This document shows positions 28,515-36,741 of a stretch of 64,000 bases of DNA, in pieces. The first letter of the stretch is position 1; the number at the start of each line of letters is the position of its first letter. Both the position numbers and the translations under genes were made by a program. Source of the stretch: Limnohabitans sp. DM1 (GTDB lineage: Bacteria > Pseudomonadota > Gammaproteobacteria > Burkholderiales > Burkholderiaceae_C); NCBI RefSeq assembly GCF_001269385.1, contig NZ_CXOO01000010.1:124001-188000 (forward strand), read 5' to 3'. The notes under the pieces were generated by a model. The model worked only from the letters and a program-made list of their open reading frames with translations. It was not told the DNA's origin and did no database searches.

Positions 28515-29998
28515 CAGGCGCGTCCGTAGTTGTCTTGCAGGCGCACAATGTCGTCTTCGCCCAAGTAGTCGCCCACCTGCACTTCGATCAGCACCAGTTC
28601 TTCTTCGCCCGTATTAGTCAAGCGGTGCGTTTCTTTGAGGGGGATATAGCGGTATTCGCCCGGGCCCGTGGGGTATTCAACATCGCCAATTTGCACGATG
28701 CCATGGCCACGCACCACCGTCCAGTGCTCAGCGCGGTGGTGGTGGTATTGAAGACTCAAGCTCTCGCCCGGTCGCACTGTGATGCGTTTGACTTTGTAGC
28801 CGCCCTCTTCTTTGAGCGTGGTGTAGGTGCCCCAGGGTCGATTGACCGATGAGGGCAGCACCGTGCTTTGGTATTGGGCGCTGTCGATGTGGCGTTGCTT
28901 CAAGGCGTCCACGACTTTTTTGACGTCTTGGGCTTGGGCTTTGTCTGCGATCAAAAGGGCATCGGGTGTGTGCACGATGACGGCGTTGTGGATGCCGATG
29001 GTGGCCACCACTTGTTTGTGGCCTTGGGTGTCGATGTGGATGTGGGTGTTGCTGGTGTCCACGTCGATCCAGTCGATGTGGTCGTCGCAGGCCATGGTGT
29101 TGCCCTTGCCGTCTGCGGTGTGCGCTGCGGCCACGGCGGGCCAGGCGCCTACGTCGCTCCAGCCAAACTTGGCGGGCACCAGGGTGACGTTGGTGGCGCG
29201 TTCCATGACGGCATAGTCGATGCTGATGTCGGGCTGCAGGCCAAAGGCGTGGGCTTCAAAGCGGGTGATGCTTTGTGTAGCACCGACTGTGGTTGTGGTG
29301 CCCTGCCCGGCTTGGGCTTGGCTGCTGGCCATGGCGTTTTGTGCGGCGCTCAGCACTTGGGGTGCGTGCTGTTCCAGGGCGTCCAGCATCGTACCCGCCG
29401 TAAAGCAGAACATGCCGCTGTTCCAGTAGTAGCGGCCTGTGGCCAGATACTCTTGGGCCGTGGCCAGGTTGGGTTTTTCGACAAATTGAATGACGGGCTG
29501 AGCTTCGCCGCCCACTTTGGCCACTTCGATGTAGCCAAAGCCGGTCTCAGGGCCGGTGGGCTGGATGCCAAAGACCACCAGCTGGCCTTGCTGGGCATGG
29601 CGGGCCGCTTGCAGGGCATTGGCCACAAAGGCTGAGGTATCAGGAATCAAATGGTCTGCCGCCAGCACCAGCATGACGGCATCACGCCCGTGCTGCTGAG
29701 CCACGGCCAGAGCGGCCAAGGCAATGGCGGGGGCGGTGTTGCGGCCTTTGGGCTCGAGCAAGTAGCTCACGCGGGGGGGCTGGGCCATTTCGGCCACCAG
29801 GTTTTGCGTGAGGAACAGGTGGTCTTGGTTGGTGACGATGAGCACGTCGTCGGTGCCGCATGCTTGGCCACGGGCAATTGCTTGCTCCAGAAGGGCGCTG
29901 CCGCCCAGCTTCATGAAGGGCTTGGGATAGGCTTGGCGGGATGCAGGCCAAAGGCGCGTGCCGGCACCGCCGGAGAGGACGACTGAGATCAGTTTCAT
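28514..29998 (-). CDS. manC: Mannose-1-phosphate guanylyltransferase / mannose-6-phosphate isomerase
   Basis: Bifunctional enzyme that makes GDP-mannose, the precursor for Gmd. It has 494 residues. The nucleotidyltransferase domain begins VVLSGGAGTRLWPASRQAYPK and contains FVEKPN. The C-terminal 120 residues are a type II phosphomannose isomerase cupin with RPWGTYT and the metal-binding block LQYHHHRAEHW. The start ATG at 29998 lies six bases after the phosphomannomutase stop. Domain order and length match AlgA/WbpW/ManC proteins. Confidence 0.95.
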   Translation of the reverse strand: MKLISVVLSGGAGTRLWPASRQAYPKPFMKLGGSALLEQAIARGQACGTDDVLIVTNQDHLFLTQNLVAEMAQPPRVSYLLEPKGRNTAPAIALAALAVAQQHGRDAVMLVLAADHLIPDTSAFVANALQAARHAQQGQLVVFGIQPTGPETGFGYIEVAKVGGEAQPVIQFVEKPNLATAQEYLATGRYYWNSGMFCFTAGTMLDALEQHAPQVLSAAQNAMASSQAQAGQGTTTTVGATQSITRFEAHAFGLQPDISIDYAVMERATNVTLVPAKFGWSDVGAWPAVAAAHTADGKGNTMACDDHIDWIDVDTSNTHIHIDTQGHKQVVATIGIHNAVIVHTPDALLIADKAQAQDVKKVVDALKQRHIDSAQYQSTVLPSSVNRPWGTYTTLKEEGGYKVKRITVRPGESLSLQYHHHRAEHWTVVRGHGIVQIGDVEYPTGPGEYRYIPLKETHRLTNTGEEELVLIEVQVGDYLGEDDIVRLQDNYGRA

Positions 29999-30004
29999 GG
30001 GTGT

Positions 30005-31465
30005 TTAGCTAAGGATTGTTTTTATTTGGTTCAGGCTTGCCGTCAGCAACTGCTGGGCGTGCTCTGGTGTGCTGGCTTCGGTGTAGCAACGAAGTTCGGG
30101 GGCGTTGCCCGAGGGGCGCAGGTGGATGATGCTGTCGTCGGCCAGGGTGATGCGCAGGCCATCGGTCTGGTCAGTATGCACAGCTTGGCTGTCGGTGAAC
30201 TGAACAAATGTTTGCAGCGCGGTTTTGTCTTGGGCCAGGTTTTGGATCAGTTGCTGGCTCTGGGCTGTGGGCAGGTTCTGGATGCGGTCGGCCTGGGTAA
30301 AGCGTGCAGGCAGCAGACTGGGCAATGCAGACACGGGCTGCTGCTTGTGCTGGGCCATGGCCAACACGGCCAGGATGGGCAAAGTGCTGTCACGCGTGGG
30401 CAGGGGCTGCAGGCCTTTTTGCGCGGTCTGCAGCAAGAAGCCGCCATTGGCCTCAAAACCGGCCACGCTGTTGTGGCCTTGGGCTTGCAGGGCTTGCATG
30501 GCCTCGATCACATACGGCGAGCCAATGCGGGTGCGCTGCGTGTGGCCAAAGTGGCCTGACTTTTCAAGTGCGGTATTAGAACTGACGGGGGTGACCACGG
30601 TTTGCACACCTAGCCACAGCGCGGTCAGTGTGCCCAGCACATCGCCGCGCATGAAGCGGCCTTGTTCGTCACACACCCAGGGGCGGTCGCCATCGCCGTC
30701 GGTAGACACCACTGCGTGGAGTTGGTGCTGCGCACACCAAGCGGCGGCCATGGCTTCGTCGGCGGCAGAGACGGCTTCGGTGTCGATGGGGACAAAATGG
30801 TCGCTGCGGCCCAGGCTGGTGACCTGAGCACCCAGCTGGCTGAGCAGTTGCGCCAGCATGTCGCGGCCCACGGCGCTGTGTTGGTACACGCCAATGCGCA
30901 GGCCTTGCAGGGCTTGTGCGGGCATGAGGTTTGTATAGCGGGCCACATAGGCGGCCAGTGCTGGGCTGCTGCCTGACTGCGCATGCACTTGCGCCAGGCA
31001 TTCGGCCAAGTTGGGTAGTTGGCCGTCTTGAGGCAGCAAGGCTTCGACCGAGATGGCTTGCATGGCCACTTCGTCGGCCTTGAGGATTTCGCCTTGGGCG
31101 GTATAAAACTTGATGCCGTTGCGGTCAAACGGGATGTGGCTGCCTGTGACCATGATGCCGGGGTTGCCGGTTTGCAAAGCGCGTAGGGCCAGGGCGGGGG
31201 TAGGCAGGCAGCCTGCCCAGTCAGCTTGCAGACCCTCGGCTTGAAGGCCTGCGCAGACAGCGGCAGCGATGGATGGGCTGCTGGGGCGCAAGTCCCAACC
31301 CACAACGCATTGGCTGGTTCCTGCGGGCAACTGGCCTGTTTGGCGCAGGTGCTGAATGAACACCCGCACATACGTGGCCACAACAGGCGCGGTCAAATCA
31401 ACCACCAAAGCGCGCACGCCGCTGGTGCCAAAACCTACTGTGGGGGCTAGATCTTTGAGAAACAT
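30005..31465 (-). CDS. Phosphomannomutase/phosphoglucomutase
   Basis: Interconverts mannose-6-phosphate and mannose-1-phosphate, the step before ManC. It has 486 residues. The four alpha-D-phosphohexomutase signatures are visible: GFGTSGVRA near the N-terminus, the phosphoserine block VTGSHIPFDRNGIKFY, the metal site STDGDGDRPWV, and the phosphate-binding RPSGNAPELRCY near the C-terminus. I use the ATG at 31465, seven bases after the rfbC stop; an upstream ATG at 31510 would overlap rfbC. The position suggests a manB/algC-type role; the sequence does not separate mannose from glucose specificity. Confidence 0.92.
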   Translation of the reverse strand: MFLKDLAPTVGFGTSGVRALVVDLTAPVVATYVRVFIQHLRQTGQLPAGTSQCVVGWDLRPSSPSIAAAVCAGLQAEGLQADWAGCLPTPALALRALQTGNPGIMVTGSHIPFDRNGIKFYTAQGEILKADEVAMQAISVEALLPQDGQLPNLAECLAQVHAQSGSSPALAAYVARYTNLMPAQALQGLRIGVYQHSAVGRDMLAQLLSQLGAQVTSLGRSDHFVPIDTEAVSAADEAMAAAWCAQHQLHAVVSTDGDGDRPWVCDEQGRFMRGDVLGTLTALWLGVQTVVTPVSSNTALEKSGHFGHTQRTRIGSPYVIEAMQALQAQGHNSVAGFEANGGFLLQTAQKGLQPLPTRDSTLPILAVLAMAQHKQQPVSALPSLLPARFTQADRIQNLPTAQSQQLIQNLAQDKTALQTFVQFTDSQAVHTDQTDGLRITLADDSIIHLRPSGNAPELRCYTEASTPEHAQQLLTASLNQIKTILS

Positions 31466-31472
31466 AAATTGA

Positions 31473-32024
31473 TCAGGCAAAGAGTTCGGCTTGTGCAAGA
31501 GCTTTGCCAAGTTGGTCTTTGGCAGATAGTTGCGGCGTCAGCCCTTGGGGCCAAGTGATACCGATGGCCGGGTCGTTCCAGGCTATGCAGCGCTCGTGTG
31601 CCGGGGCGTAGTAGTCGGTGGTTTTGTACAAGAAGTCTGCGGTGTCCGTCAGGACAACAAAGCCGTGCGCAAAGCCCGGCGGCACCCAAAATTGTTTGTG
31701 GTTGTCTTCGGTCAGCTCAACCCCGGCCCATTGGCCAAAGGTGGGGGAGCTTTTGCGGATGTCCACGGCCACATCAAACACGGCGCCACGAACGACGCGG
31801 ACCAGTTTGCCTTGTGGTTGTTGCAGTTGGTAGTGCAGGCCACGCAACACGCCTTGGGCGCTGCGGCTGTGGTTGTCTTGCACAAAGTTCACATCCAAGC
31901 CGCTGACTTGGTTGAAGTCTTGCTGGTTGAAGCTTTCAAAAAAGAAGCCCCGCGCATCGCCAAAGACCTTGGGCTCGAGAATGAGCAGGTCGGGGATGTG
32001 GGTGGGGGTGACGGTGTAGGGCAT
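31473..32024 (-). CDS. rfbC: dTDP-4-dehydrorhamnose 3,5-epimerase
   Basis: Cupin-fold epimerase of dTDP-L-rhamnose synthesis, 183 residues. Conserved blocks are DARGFFFESFN, the catalytic histidine region GVLRGLHYQLQQPQGKLVRV, and the catalytic tyrosine region DFLYKTTDYYAP. I use the ATG at 32024; a TTG four codons earlier is possible but less likely. This is the only complete rfbC; two 5' fragments of it lie upstream at 33425-33493 and 34041-34264. It is separated from rfbA by about 5.6 kb of inserted genes, although the two are normally adjacent. Confidence 0.95.
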   Translation of the reverse strand: MPYTVTPTHIPDLLILEPKVFGDARGFFFESFNQQDFNQVSGLDVNFVQDNHSRSAQGVLRGLHYQLQQPQGKLVRVVRGAVFDVAVDIRKSSPTFGQWAGVELTEDNHKQFWVPPGFAHGFVVLTDTADFLYKTTDYYAPAHERCIAWNDPAIGITWPQGLTPQLSAKDQLGKALAQAELFA

Positions 32025-32032
32025 GGATTGGA

Positions 32033-33379
32033 TCAATTGCTGTGGCTCATTTGATCATTGAGCAGCCAGGCGCTGGCCAGGGTGAGTTCAATGTCAGACG
32101 GCCAGCTCAGGTCACTGGGTGGCGGCATCAGCACAATCAGTTGTGCATGTGCTTGCGTCAATTGCTTCCGGGCGTCTTGCAACGCACGGATTTCTCGCGT
32201 CAAGGTGTCCTGTGAGCTGATGTCTGCACAGACTTGAATCAGTGCTTCGCGCCCATCGGGATAGCGGGCATGAAAATCCACCTCAAACCCGCCGGGCGTG
32301 TGAACATAGCTCACCTCGGCACCGTTGCGCAGCAGTTGGTGCAAGACGGCACATTCGAGTGCATGGCCGGTGTTGGCTTTGCCGGATCGGTCAAACAAGG
32401 CGATCAGCCCGGTATCGACGGGGTAGACCTTGCGGGGGTTGACTTGTTTTTGTCGAACCGAGCTGCTGCAGATGCTGATGCTGGTGAGTAAAAACGCGTC
32501 TTCTAAATAAGACAGAAGCTGGTGCAACGTGTCTTTGCCCACAGCAACGCCTCGCGACTTGAGGTCGGCATGGAATTTGTTGATGCTAAAGCTGCCTGCA
32601 GCGTTGCCCAAGAGTTGTTGCACCATCCATCGCAGCACCTGGGGCTGACTGAGGTTGTGGCGCTCTATCACGTCGCGCAACAGCAAAACGTCTACGTAAT
32701 TGCGCAGCAGGGCGTGGCGGCTGCGTGTGTCCAAGCCTTGCGCTTCTGGAAATCCGCCTTGCTCCAGGTACTGGTCCAGGTCGTGCGCGAGTTGTGAATG
32801 GCTGGCTTTGGTGAGTTTGTACCATTCCTGTGTGGGTTCATGCCCAATGTGGCGCAGCATTTCTCGAAAGCTGAAGGGTGTGACGGTGGCCTCCAGGGCG
32901 CGGCCCCGCATGCTGCTGGCCACTTCGCGAGAGAGCATGCGTGCAGAAGAACCCGAGAGGTAGAGGTCGATGTTTTCGGAGTCCAGTAAGCGGCGGGCAA
33001 AGGTTTCCCAGCCCGGTACAAGCTGTATCTCGTCTAGATAGAAAGCGGCTCGGCGTTGGTCGCGCCACTCTGGATGAAGCCGGTAGTAGGTTTGCACCAG
33101 CCGGTCGAGGTCAGATGCTTGCAAGCCTGCGAGTCGTTCGTCTTCAAAGCTGAAATAAACCAGCCCTTCACGCGGCGTACCAGCTTGTACGCGCTGGGCC
33201 ATGAGCTGCCACAAAAACGTGGTTTTGCCGGCCCGGCGCATGCCAATCACGGCCAGCGCTTTGCCCTGCACTTGCGGCAGCCAGACATCGCGTCGGGTCA
33301 TGACGGGCATGGAGCGCGTTTGCGCATCCACGATTTTTTCCGTGTAGACCGAGTCTATTTGACTATCTGAAAACAACAT
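32033..33379 (-). CDS. AAA-14/DUF4143 ATPase
   Basis: A 448-residue P-loop protein of the AAA_14 type with a C-terminal DUF4143 domain. Walker A is GMRRAGKTTFLW near residue 47, Walker B AFYLDEIQLVPGW near 110, and a sensor-like LSGSSARMLSREV follows. The second half holds SYLEDAFLLTSISI, YPVDTGLIALF, and the nuclease-like GFEVDFHAR. Such proteins occur in accessory and defence-like settings; the function is unproven. It ends eight bases before the rfbC start and has its own predicted promoter (33389-33418), with a very short leader. Confidence 0.9.
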   Translation of the reverse strand: MLFSDSQIDSVYTEKIVDAQTRSMPVMTRRDVWLPQVQGKALAVIGMRRAGKTTFLWQLMAQRVQAGTPREGLVYFSFEDERLAGLQASDLDRLVQTYYRLHPEWRDQRRAAFYLDEIQLVPGWETFARRLLDSENIDLYLSGSSARMLSREVASSMRGRALEATVTPFSFREMLRHIGHEPTQEWYKLTKASHSQLAHDLDQYLEQGGFPEAQGLDTRSRHALLRNYVDVLLLRDVIERHNLSQPQVLRWMVQQLLGNAAGSFSINKFHADLKSRGVAVGKDTLHQLLSYLEDAFLLTSISICSSSVRQKQVNPRKVYPVDTGLIALFDRSGKANTGHALECAVLHQLLRNGAEVSYVHTPGGFEVDFHARYPDGREALIQVCADISSQDTLTREIRALQDARKQLTQAHAQLIVLMPPPSDLSWPSDIELTLASAWLLNDQMSHSN

Positions 33380-33388
33380 ATATTTTGA

Positions 33389-33418
33389 ATATTATCCTTT
33401 TAAAAAGGACAAATTCAA
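33389..33418 (-). promoter_or_regulatory. Predicted sigma-70-type promoter for the DUF4143 ATPase
   Basis: On the minus strand TTGAAT (33418-33413) and TAATAT (33394-33389) are separated by 18 bases. The ATG at 33379 is so close that the mRNA would be leaderless or nearly so. An imperfect palindrome, CCTTTTAAAAAGG, occupies the spacer (33396-33408) and could be an operator. The region is much more A/T-rich than its neighbours. Confidence 0.5.
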
Positions 33419-33424
33419 ATAAAT

Positions 33425-33493
33425 TTAGGCGGCTGAGCTGGACTCAACAATGAGCAGGTCGGGGATGTGGGGGGGGGTGACGGTGTAGGGCAT
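33425..33493 (-). pseudogene. Short 5' fragment of rfbC
   Basis: The first 15 or so codons of rfbC are repeated almost exactly, giving MPYTVTPPHIPDLLI, then unrelated codons and a stop at 33425. One T-to-P codon change is seen. The ATG at 33493 lies 11 bases after the stop of the DUF2442 gene, the same arrangement as the intact rfbC behind the ATPase gene. It marks the upstream border of the ATPase insertion. Confidence 0.88.
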
Positions 33494-33504
33494 GGATTCA
33501 CGTT

Positions 33505-33951
33505 TCAAGCTGGGGCCGCCGCAGATTTGCGTGGGCGTCCGCCCTTGGCCCCATTGACTTTGGCGGCTTGGGCTTTGGCTATTGATCTAACGCGGCCTGC
33601 TTTGGCTGCATGTGTGCGCATCCAGCTGCGGCTACCAAAAAGTCCTGCCAGCAGGCCTTCGACGGTCAAGTCGGCATCCAGTTTGGGCCAGTGCAGTCCG
33701 GTGCCTAGTGGCGAGATTTCAATGTCGGTTAACTCTGAAGCTTGTGCATTACCCAGCCCTTGTGCCAGTTGGGGCGGGAAAGAAAAAGATGAGCCGTTTT
33801 CGAGCGCAATGACAATCAGCTTTTTTCGTGTGTCGTAGTGTGCAGAAGAGGCGCGTAGACGCGAGGCTTGCTCAACTTGCCCCCTGGCTTGCGCTTCCTC
33901 AACACGGGCCATTTCTGCCTTGATCCATTCGGGTGTGTTGGCTTTAGTCAT
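33505..33951 (-). CDS. DUF2442 protein with basic C-terminal tail
   Basis: A 148-residue protein. The DUF2442 core is at about residues 35-112: AHYDTRKKLIVIALENGSSF, then FPPQLAQGL, SELTDIEISPLGTGLHWPKL and LTVEGLLAGLFGS. The tail AKVNGAKGGRPRKSAAAPA is basic and contains an AT-hook-like GRPRK, so DNA binding is possible. The family is usually paired with DUF4160 proteins; none is present, although a short open frame upstream (33952-34040) could be the end of a lost partner. It lies between two rfbC fragments. Confidence 0.85.
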   Translation of the reverse strand: MTKANTPEWIKAEMARVEEAQARGQVEQASRLRASSAHYDTRKKLIVIALENGSSFSFPPQLAQGLGNAQASELTDIEISPLGTGLHWPKLDADLTVEGLLAGLFGSRSWMRTHAAKAGRVRSIAKAQAAKVNGAKGGRPRKSAAAPA

Positions 33952-34040
33952 GCAATTGGCTCCAGTGAGTTCTGAGCTGCTTCAAATGGGCATCGACGGC
34001 CACCAAGGCTGCGGTGACTTCAGCGACTTTGGGTTTGCCC

Positions 34041-34264
34041 ACCAGTTAGCCTTGGGCTCGTTGCAGCTGTTAGTGCAGGCCGCGCAGCACGCCTTGAGCG
34101 CTGCGGCTGTGGTTGTCTTGCACAAAGTTCACATCCAGGCCAGTGACCTGGTTGAAGTCATGCTGGTTGAAGCTTTCAAAAAAGAAGCCCCGCGCATCGC
34201 CAAAGACCTTGGGCTCGAGGATGAGCAGGTCGGGGATGTGGGTGGGGGTGACGGTGTAGGGCAT
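34041..34264 (-). pseudogene. Longer 5' fragment of rfbC
   Basis: About 65 codons of rfbC are repeated from the ATG at 34264, including DARGFFFESFNQHDFNQ and SAQGVLRGLH. A stop then replaces the tyrosine of GLHYQ, and weak homology (QLQRAQG) continues to about 34041. Several substitutions show that the copy is older or from another allele. The frame beyond it (about 33945-34040) encodes KPKVAEVTAALVAVDAHLKQ and similar residues unrelated to RfbC. The ATG is four bases after the stop of the AlbA_2 gene. Confidence 0.88.
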
Positions 34265-34268
34265 GGTG

Positions 34269-35630
34269 TTAAAGAGGAAAGTAGCCGCCTGTCTTTGGGG
34301 CACCACGAAATTCGATTTTTCCTTGGTCTTTGAGTTGCTTGAGCCAGCGTTCGATGGTGCGTTGAGTCACACCGCTTTGCACAATGAGCGCCGCTGTGTT
34401 CATGCCGGGCTTTGTGGCAATGAGGCGGCTCAGGTCTTCGGTATTTTTTACTCCGCCACTTACTCCGCCACTTACTCCGCCACTTACTCCGCCACTTACC
34501 CCCTCATCCTGCGACTTCGACTTTGTAAAAGTTGCCATCACCCCACCGAATTTTTCGGCAATGTCGAAGTGTACTTCCGGGTAGTCCTGCAAAGCTTTGC
34601 GGATGCGGATGAAGCCGCTGCCGTATTTTTCAATGCCGGTGGTCAGGTAGAAGGCTTCGGCGACCAGTTTGTTGCGAAGGCTGGAGCGGTAGTTATCGAC
34701 TTGGACTTCGGCCACAGTCAGGCCCCCATAAAAGGTACCGGAACTGAAAATGCTGATGCTGTTGTCAAAAATCTTGACCTGGATGTCTGATCCGTCTTTG
34801 TAGTCGCGATGGACGACCGCATTGAGCAAAGCTTCGCGCAGGGCAGCCAAGGGGTATGCAAACCGCTCTTTGCGGTGCACTGCGCCCGTGATTTCAAATG
34901 CCACGGGCACATAAGAAACGATAAAACGCATGGCTTGATCGACCGCCTCAAACAGGGTGTCGGTGATTTGCCGGTCGTCAATGATCAAGCTGGGTGTCTT
35001 GAAGCGGCCAATATGGATGTTGTGCCGCAATGGCTCTTTAGCAAACAACAGCATGGCGGCCCAAGTGGGTTGACCCTGGCTGATGTAGTTGAGCTTTTGC
35101 ACGGCCGTCAGGCTGTCGGTGGTGCCCAGTGCAAATCTGCCACCCGCGTTGACTTGTTGCACGAATTGGTCCACTTTGACCATGGACAAGTCTTGCAGAT
35201 GGGCATTGTGCGCGGGGTAGGCATCCCACGAGATCTGGAGCGACTGCATATACAGATCGCTGATTTCATTGGCGTTGAGTGCTTGGTTGGTGTTGCTGAC
35301 CCGTTTGTAATAACGCCCTTTGGTACTGACTGGCTTGACGGGAAACTCCGCCACGCTGATGACCACGAGGGTTTTGCCATTGACTGAGAAAGCCTCCAGC
35401 TCGGGAATGATGCTAGGGCTGGTCGCCGATTTGATTTGCACCAGCCATTCGTTGAGGCTTTCTTTGCCCAGGGTGGTGCCTTGCACGGTTCCCTGGTCTG
35501 TGACGCCGACAAGCACATGCCCACCTTTGGCATTGGCAAATGCCACCAGAGTTTCGATGCAGGCTTTGTCAAACGAGGACTTGAATTCCTGCGTTTGCGT
35601 CTCGCCTGCGTCGATCCATTGCTGAATCAC
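34269..35630 (-). CDS. AlbA_2/schlafen-type ATP-binding protein with winged-helix tail
   Basis: A 453-residue protein of the 'putative DNA-binding, ATP-dependent helicase-related' type. The N-terminal AlbA_2 domain shows ETQTQEFKSSFDK and FANAKGGHVLVGV. A central GHKL-like ATP-binding domain has LREALLNAVVHRDYKDGSD, SSGTFYGGL and GIEKYGSGFIRIRKAL. A flexible run of four GVSG repeats leads to a winged helix (ALIVQSGVTQRTIERWLKQL). Members occur in transcription control and defence contexts. The GTG at 35630 overlaps the stop of the nucleotidyltransferase gene (GTGA), so the two are coupled. Confidence 0.88.
   Translation of the reverse strand: MIQQWIDAGETQTQEFKSSFDKACIETLVAFANAKGGHVLVGVTDQGTVQGTTLGKESLNEWLVQIKSATSPSIIPELEAFSVNGKTLVVISVAEFPVKPVSTKGRYYKRVSNTNQALNANEISDLYMQSLQISWDAYPAHNAHLQDLSMVKVDQFVQQVNAGGRFALGTTDSLTAVQKLNYISQGQPTWAAMLLFAKEPLRHNIHIGRFKTPSLIIDDRQITDTLFEAVDQAMRFIVSYVPVAFEITGAVHRKERFAYPLAALREALLNAVVHRDYKDGSDIQVKIFDNSISIFSSGTFYGGLTVAEVQVDNYRSSLRNKLVAEAFYLTTGIEKYGSGFIRIRKALQDYPEVHFDIAEKFGGVMATFTKSKSQDEGVSGGVSGGVSGGVSGGVKNTEDLSRLIATKPGMNTAALIVQSGVTQRTIERWLKQLKDQGKIEFRGAPKTGGYFPL
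34451..34498. repeat. 12-bp coding tandem repeat in the AlbA_2 gene
   Basis: Four exact copies of CTCCGCCACTTA (plus strand) encode GVSG units between the ATP-binding and winged-helix domains. They are in frame and so can vary linker length. Confidence 0.95.
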
Positions 35631-35926
35631 AAAGCAACCCCTTGTTGCGCAGCGATGCGGTGAATGGGGTGTTCCAGCAAGTTGGGCGCTTTGAGGAGCA
35701 CATCCACCTTGCGCCCATGCATGGCTCGCGAGACCCTGCTGGCAATGCGGGCCGAGACCACGGCAGGCTCGGGCAAGGCCCGACTCACTTCGATCATCAG
35801 GTCAACATCACCGCCTTTGGCCGCGTCATCTACCCGAGACCCAAACAGCGTGACCTGTACGCCCTCACCCAGCACGGCGGTGGCGGTGCTTTTGATGATG
35901 TCGATTTGGGCGAGGGTCAGGCGCAT
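35627..35926 (-). CDS. MNT-type nucleotidyltransferase, antitoxin-like, without HEPN partner
   Basis: A 99-residue minimal nucleotidyltransferase. The fold signature is FGSRVDDAAKGGDVDLMIEV near residue 28. Such MNT proteins are usually antitoxins of HEPN ribonucleases. Here the gene that follows, overlapping by four bases, is the AlbA_2 protein instead of a HEPN gene. The first 39 or so codons are nearly identical at DNA level to the next nucleotidyltransferase gene (36451-36735), after which they diverge. Confidence 0.85.
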   Translation of the reverse strand: MRLTLAQIDIIKSTATAVLGEGVQVTLFGSRVDDAAKGGDVDLMIEVSRALPEPAVVSARIASRVSRAMHGRKVDVLLKAPNLLEHPIHRIAAQQGVAL

Positions 35927-35992
35927 GTGGGCGGTTCTTGCTGAAGCTTTGGGTTGGCTGGCATTCGCTTGCAGGGCAAGCTCCTACAGGTA

Positions 35993-36454
35993 TCAATGGG
36001 TGGAATAGGTTGTTTGACAAAAGGCAATGAGTTGCTCGTGCCAGCGCAAGAGCTCTGGGGCGGCTTGGATCATTTGGCCAAAAAACTCGTGAAGAACCGC
36101 TGGGTCGTCTTCGTATTCGTGGTTGACGGCGTTGCGCAGTTCGCGGATGTCTTTCCAGCGGTCCACAGAGTCGATGCAGCCGAGTTTTTCCATGTAGAGC
36201 AAAACAGCCGTGAAGGGCTCAGAGGGTTTTTCTTCCTCCACAGCCACGGCTTTCATGGTTTTGCCCATGTGCTCTTGGTATTCGCTGAAGCGGATGCGAA
36301 AGGCGGCCAGCGTTTCGTGCTGGTCGGGCTGCAGCGCTTGCCAGTTTTGGATGGGCAACAGGGCAGCAACTTGAGCAATGGAATAGCTCAGGTATTCGCG
36401 CATGCGGCCAAGGTGGTCCAGCTTTTTCCAGATGAGGGCGATGTGTTCGCTCAC
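35993..36454 (-). CDS. HEPN-domain toxin-like protein
   Basis: A 153-residue, mainly alpha-helical protein. The stretch IRELRNAVNHEYED near residue 120 contains the R-x4-H arrangement of HEPN ribonucleases. The start is the GTG at 36454, which overlaps the stop of the partner nucleotidyltransferase (GTGA). This fits a HEPN-MNT toxin-antitoxin pair, in which the HEPN protein cuts RNA. A 66-base gap separates it from the next module. Confidence 0.8.
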   Translation of the reverse strand: MSEHIALIWKKLDHLGRMREYLSYSIAQVAALLPIQNWQALQPDQHETLAAFRIRFSEYQEHMGKTMKAVAVEEEKPSEPFTAVLLYMEKLGCIDSVDRWKDIRELRNAVNHEYEDDPAVLHEFFGQMIQAAPELLRWHEQLIAFCQTTYSTH

Positions 36455-36735
36455 AGGCGAATGCCTTCTAGTTTGGCTATCAAGGCGATGGGGCTGCGGT
36501 CGCCAAAGGGTTTGACGATCAGGTCCACCGGCATGTCCAGTTGGTCTTGAAGGCTGACTTTGCAACGGATTTTTTTCATCAAATCGGGTTGCGTGGCTTC
36601 AACGTAAAGGTCCACATCGCCGCCTTTGGCTGTGTCATCCACCCGAGAGCCAAACAGCGTGACCTGCACGCCCTCACCCAGCACGGCGTGGGCGGTGCTT
36701 TTGATGGTGTGGATTTGGGAGGGGGTCAGGCGCAT
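36451..36735 (-). CDS. MNT-type nucleotidyltransferase, antitoxin of the HEPN pair
   Basis: A 94-residue minimal nucleotidyltransferase with FGSRVDDTAKGGDVDLYVEA near residue 28. It precedes and overlaps the HEPN gene, the usual order for these pairs. About 115 bases at its 5' end are nearly identical to the gene at 35627-35926; the 3' halves are different. Confidence 0.88.
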   Translation of the reverse strand: MRLTPSQIHTIKSTAHAVLGEGVQVTLFGSRVDDTAKGGDVDLYVEATQPDLMKKIRCKVSLQDQLDMPVDLIVKPFGDRSPIALIAKLEGIRL

Positions 36736-36741
36736 GGCCGC

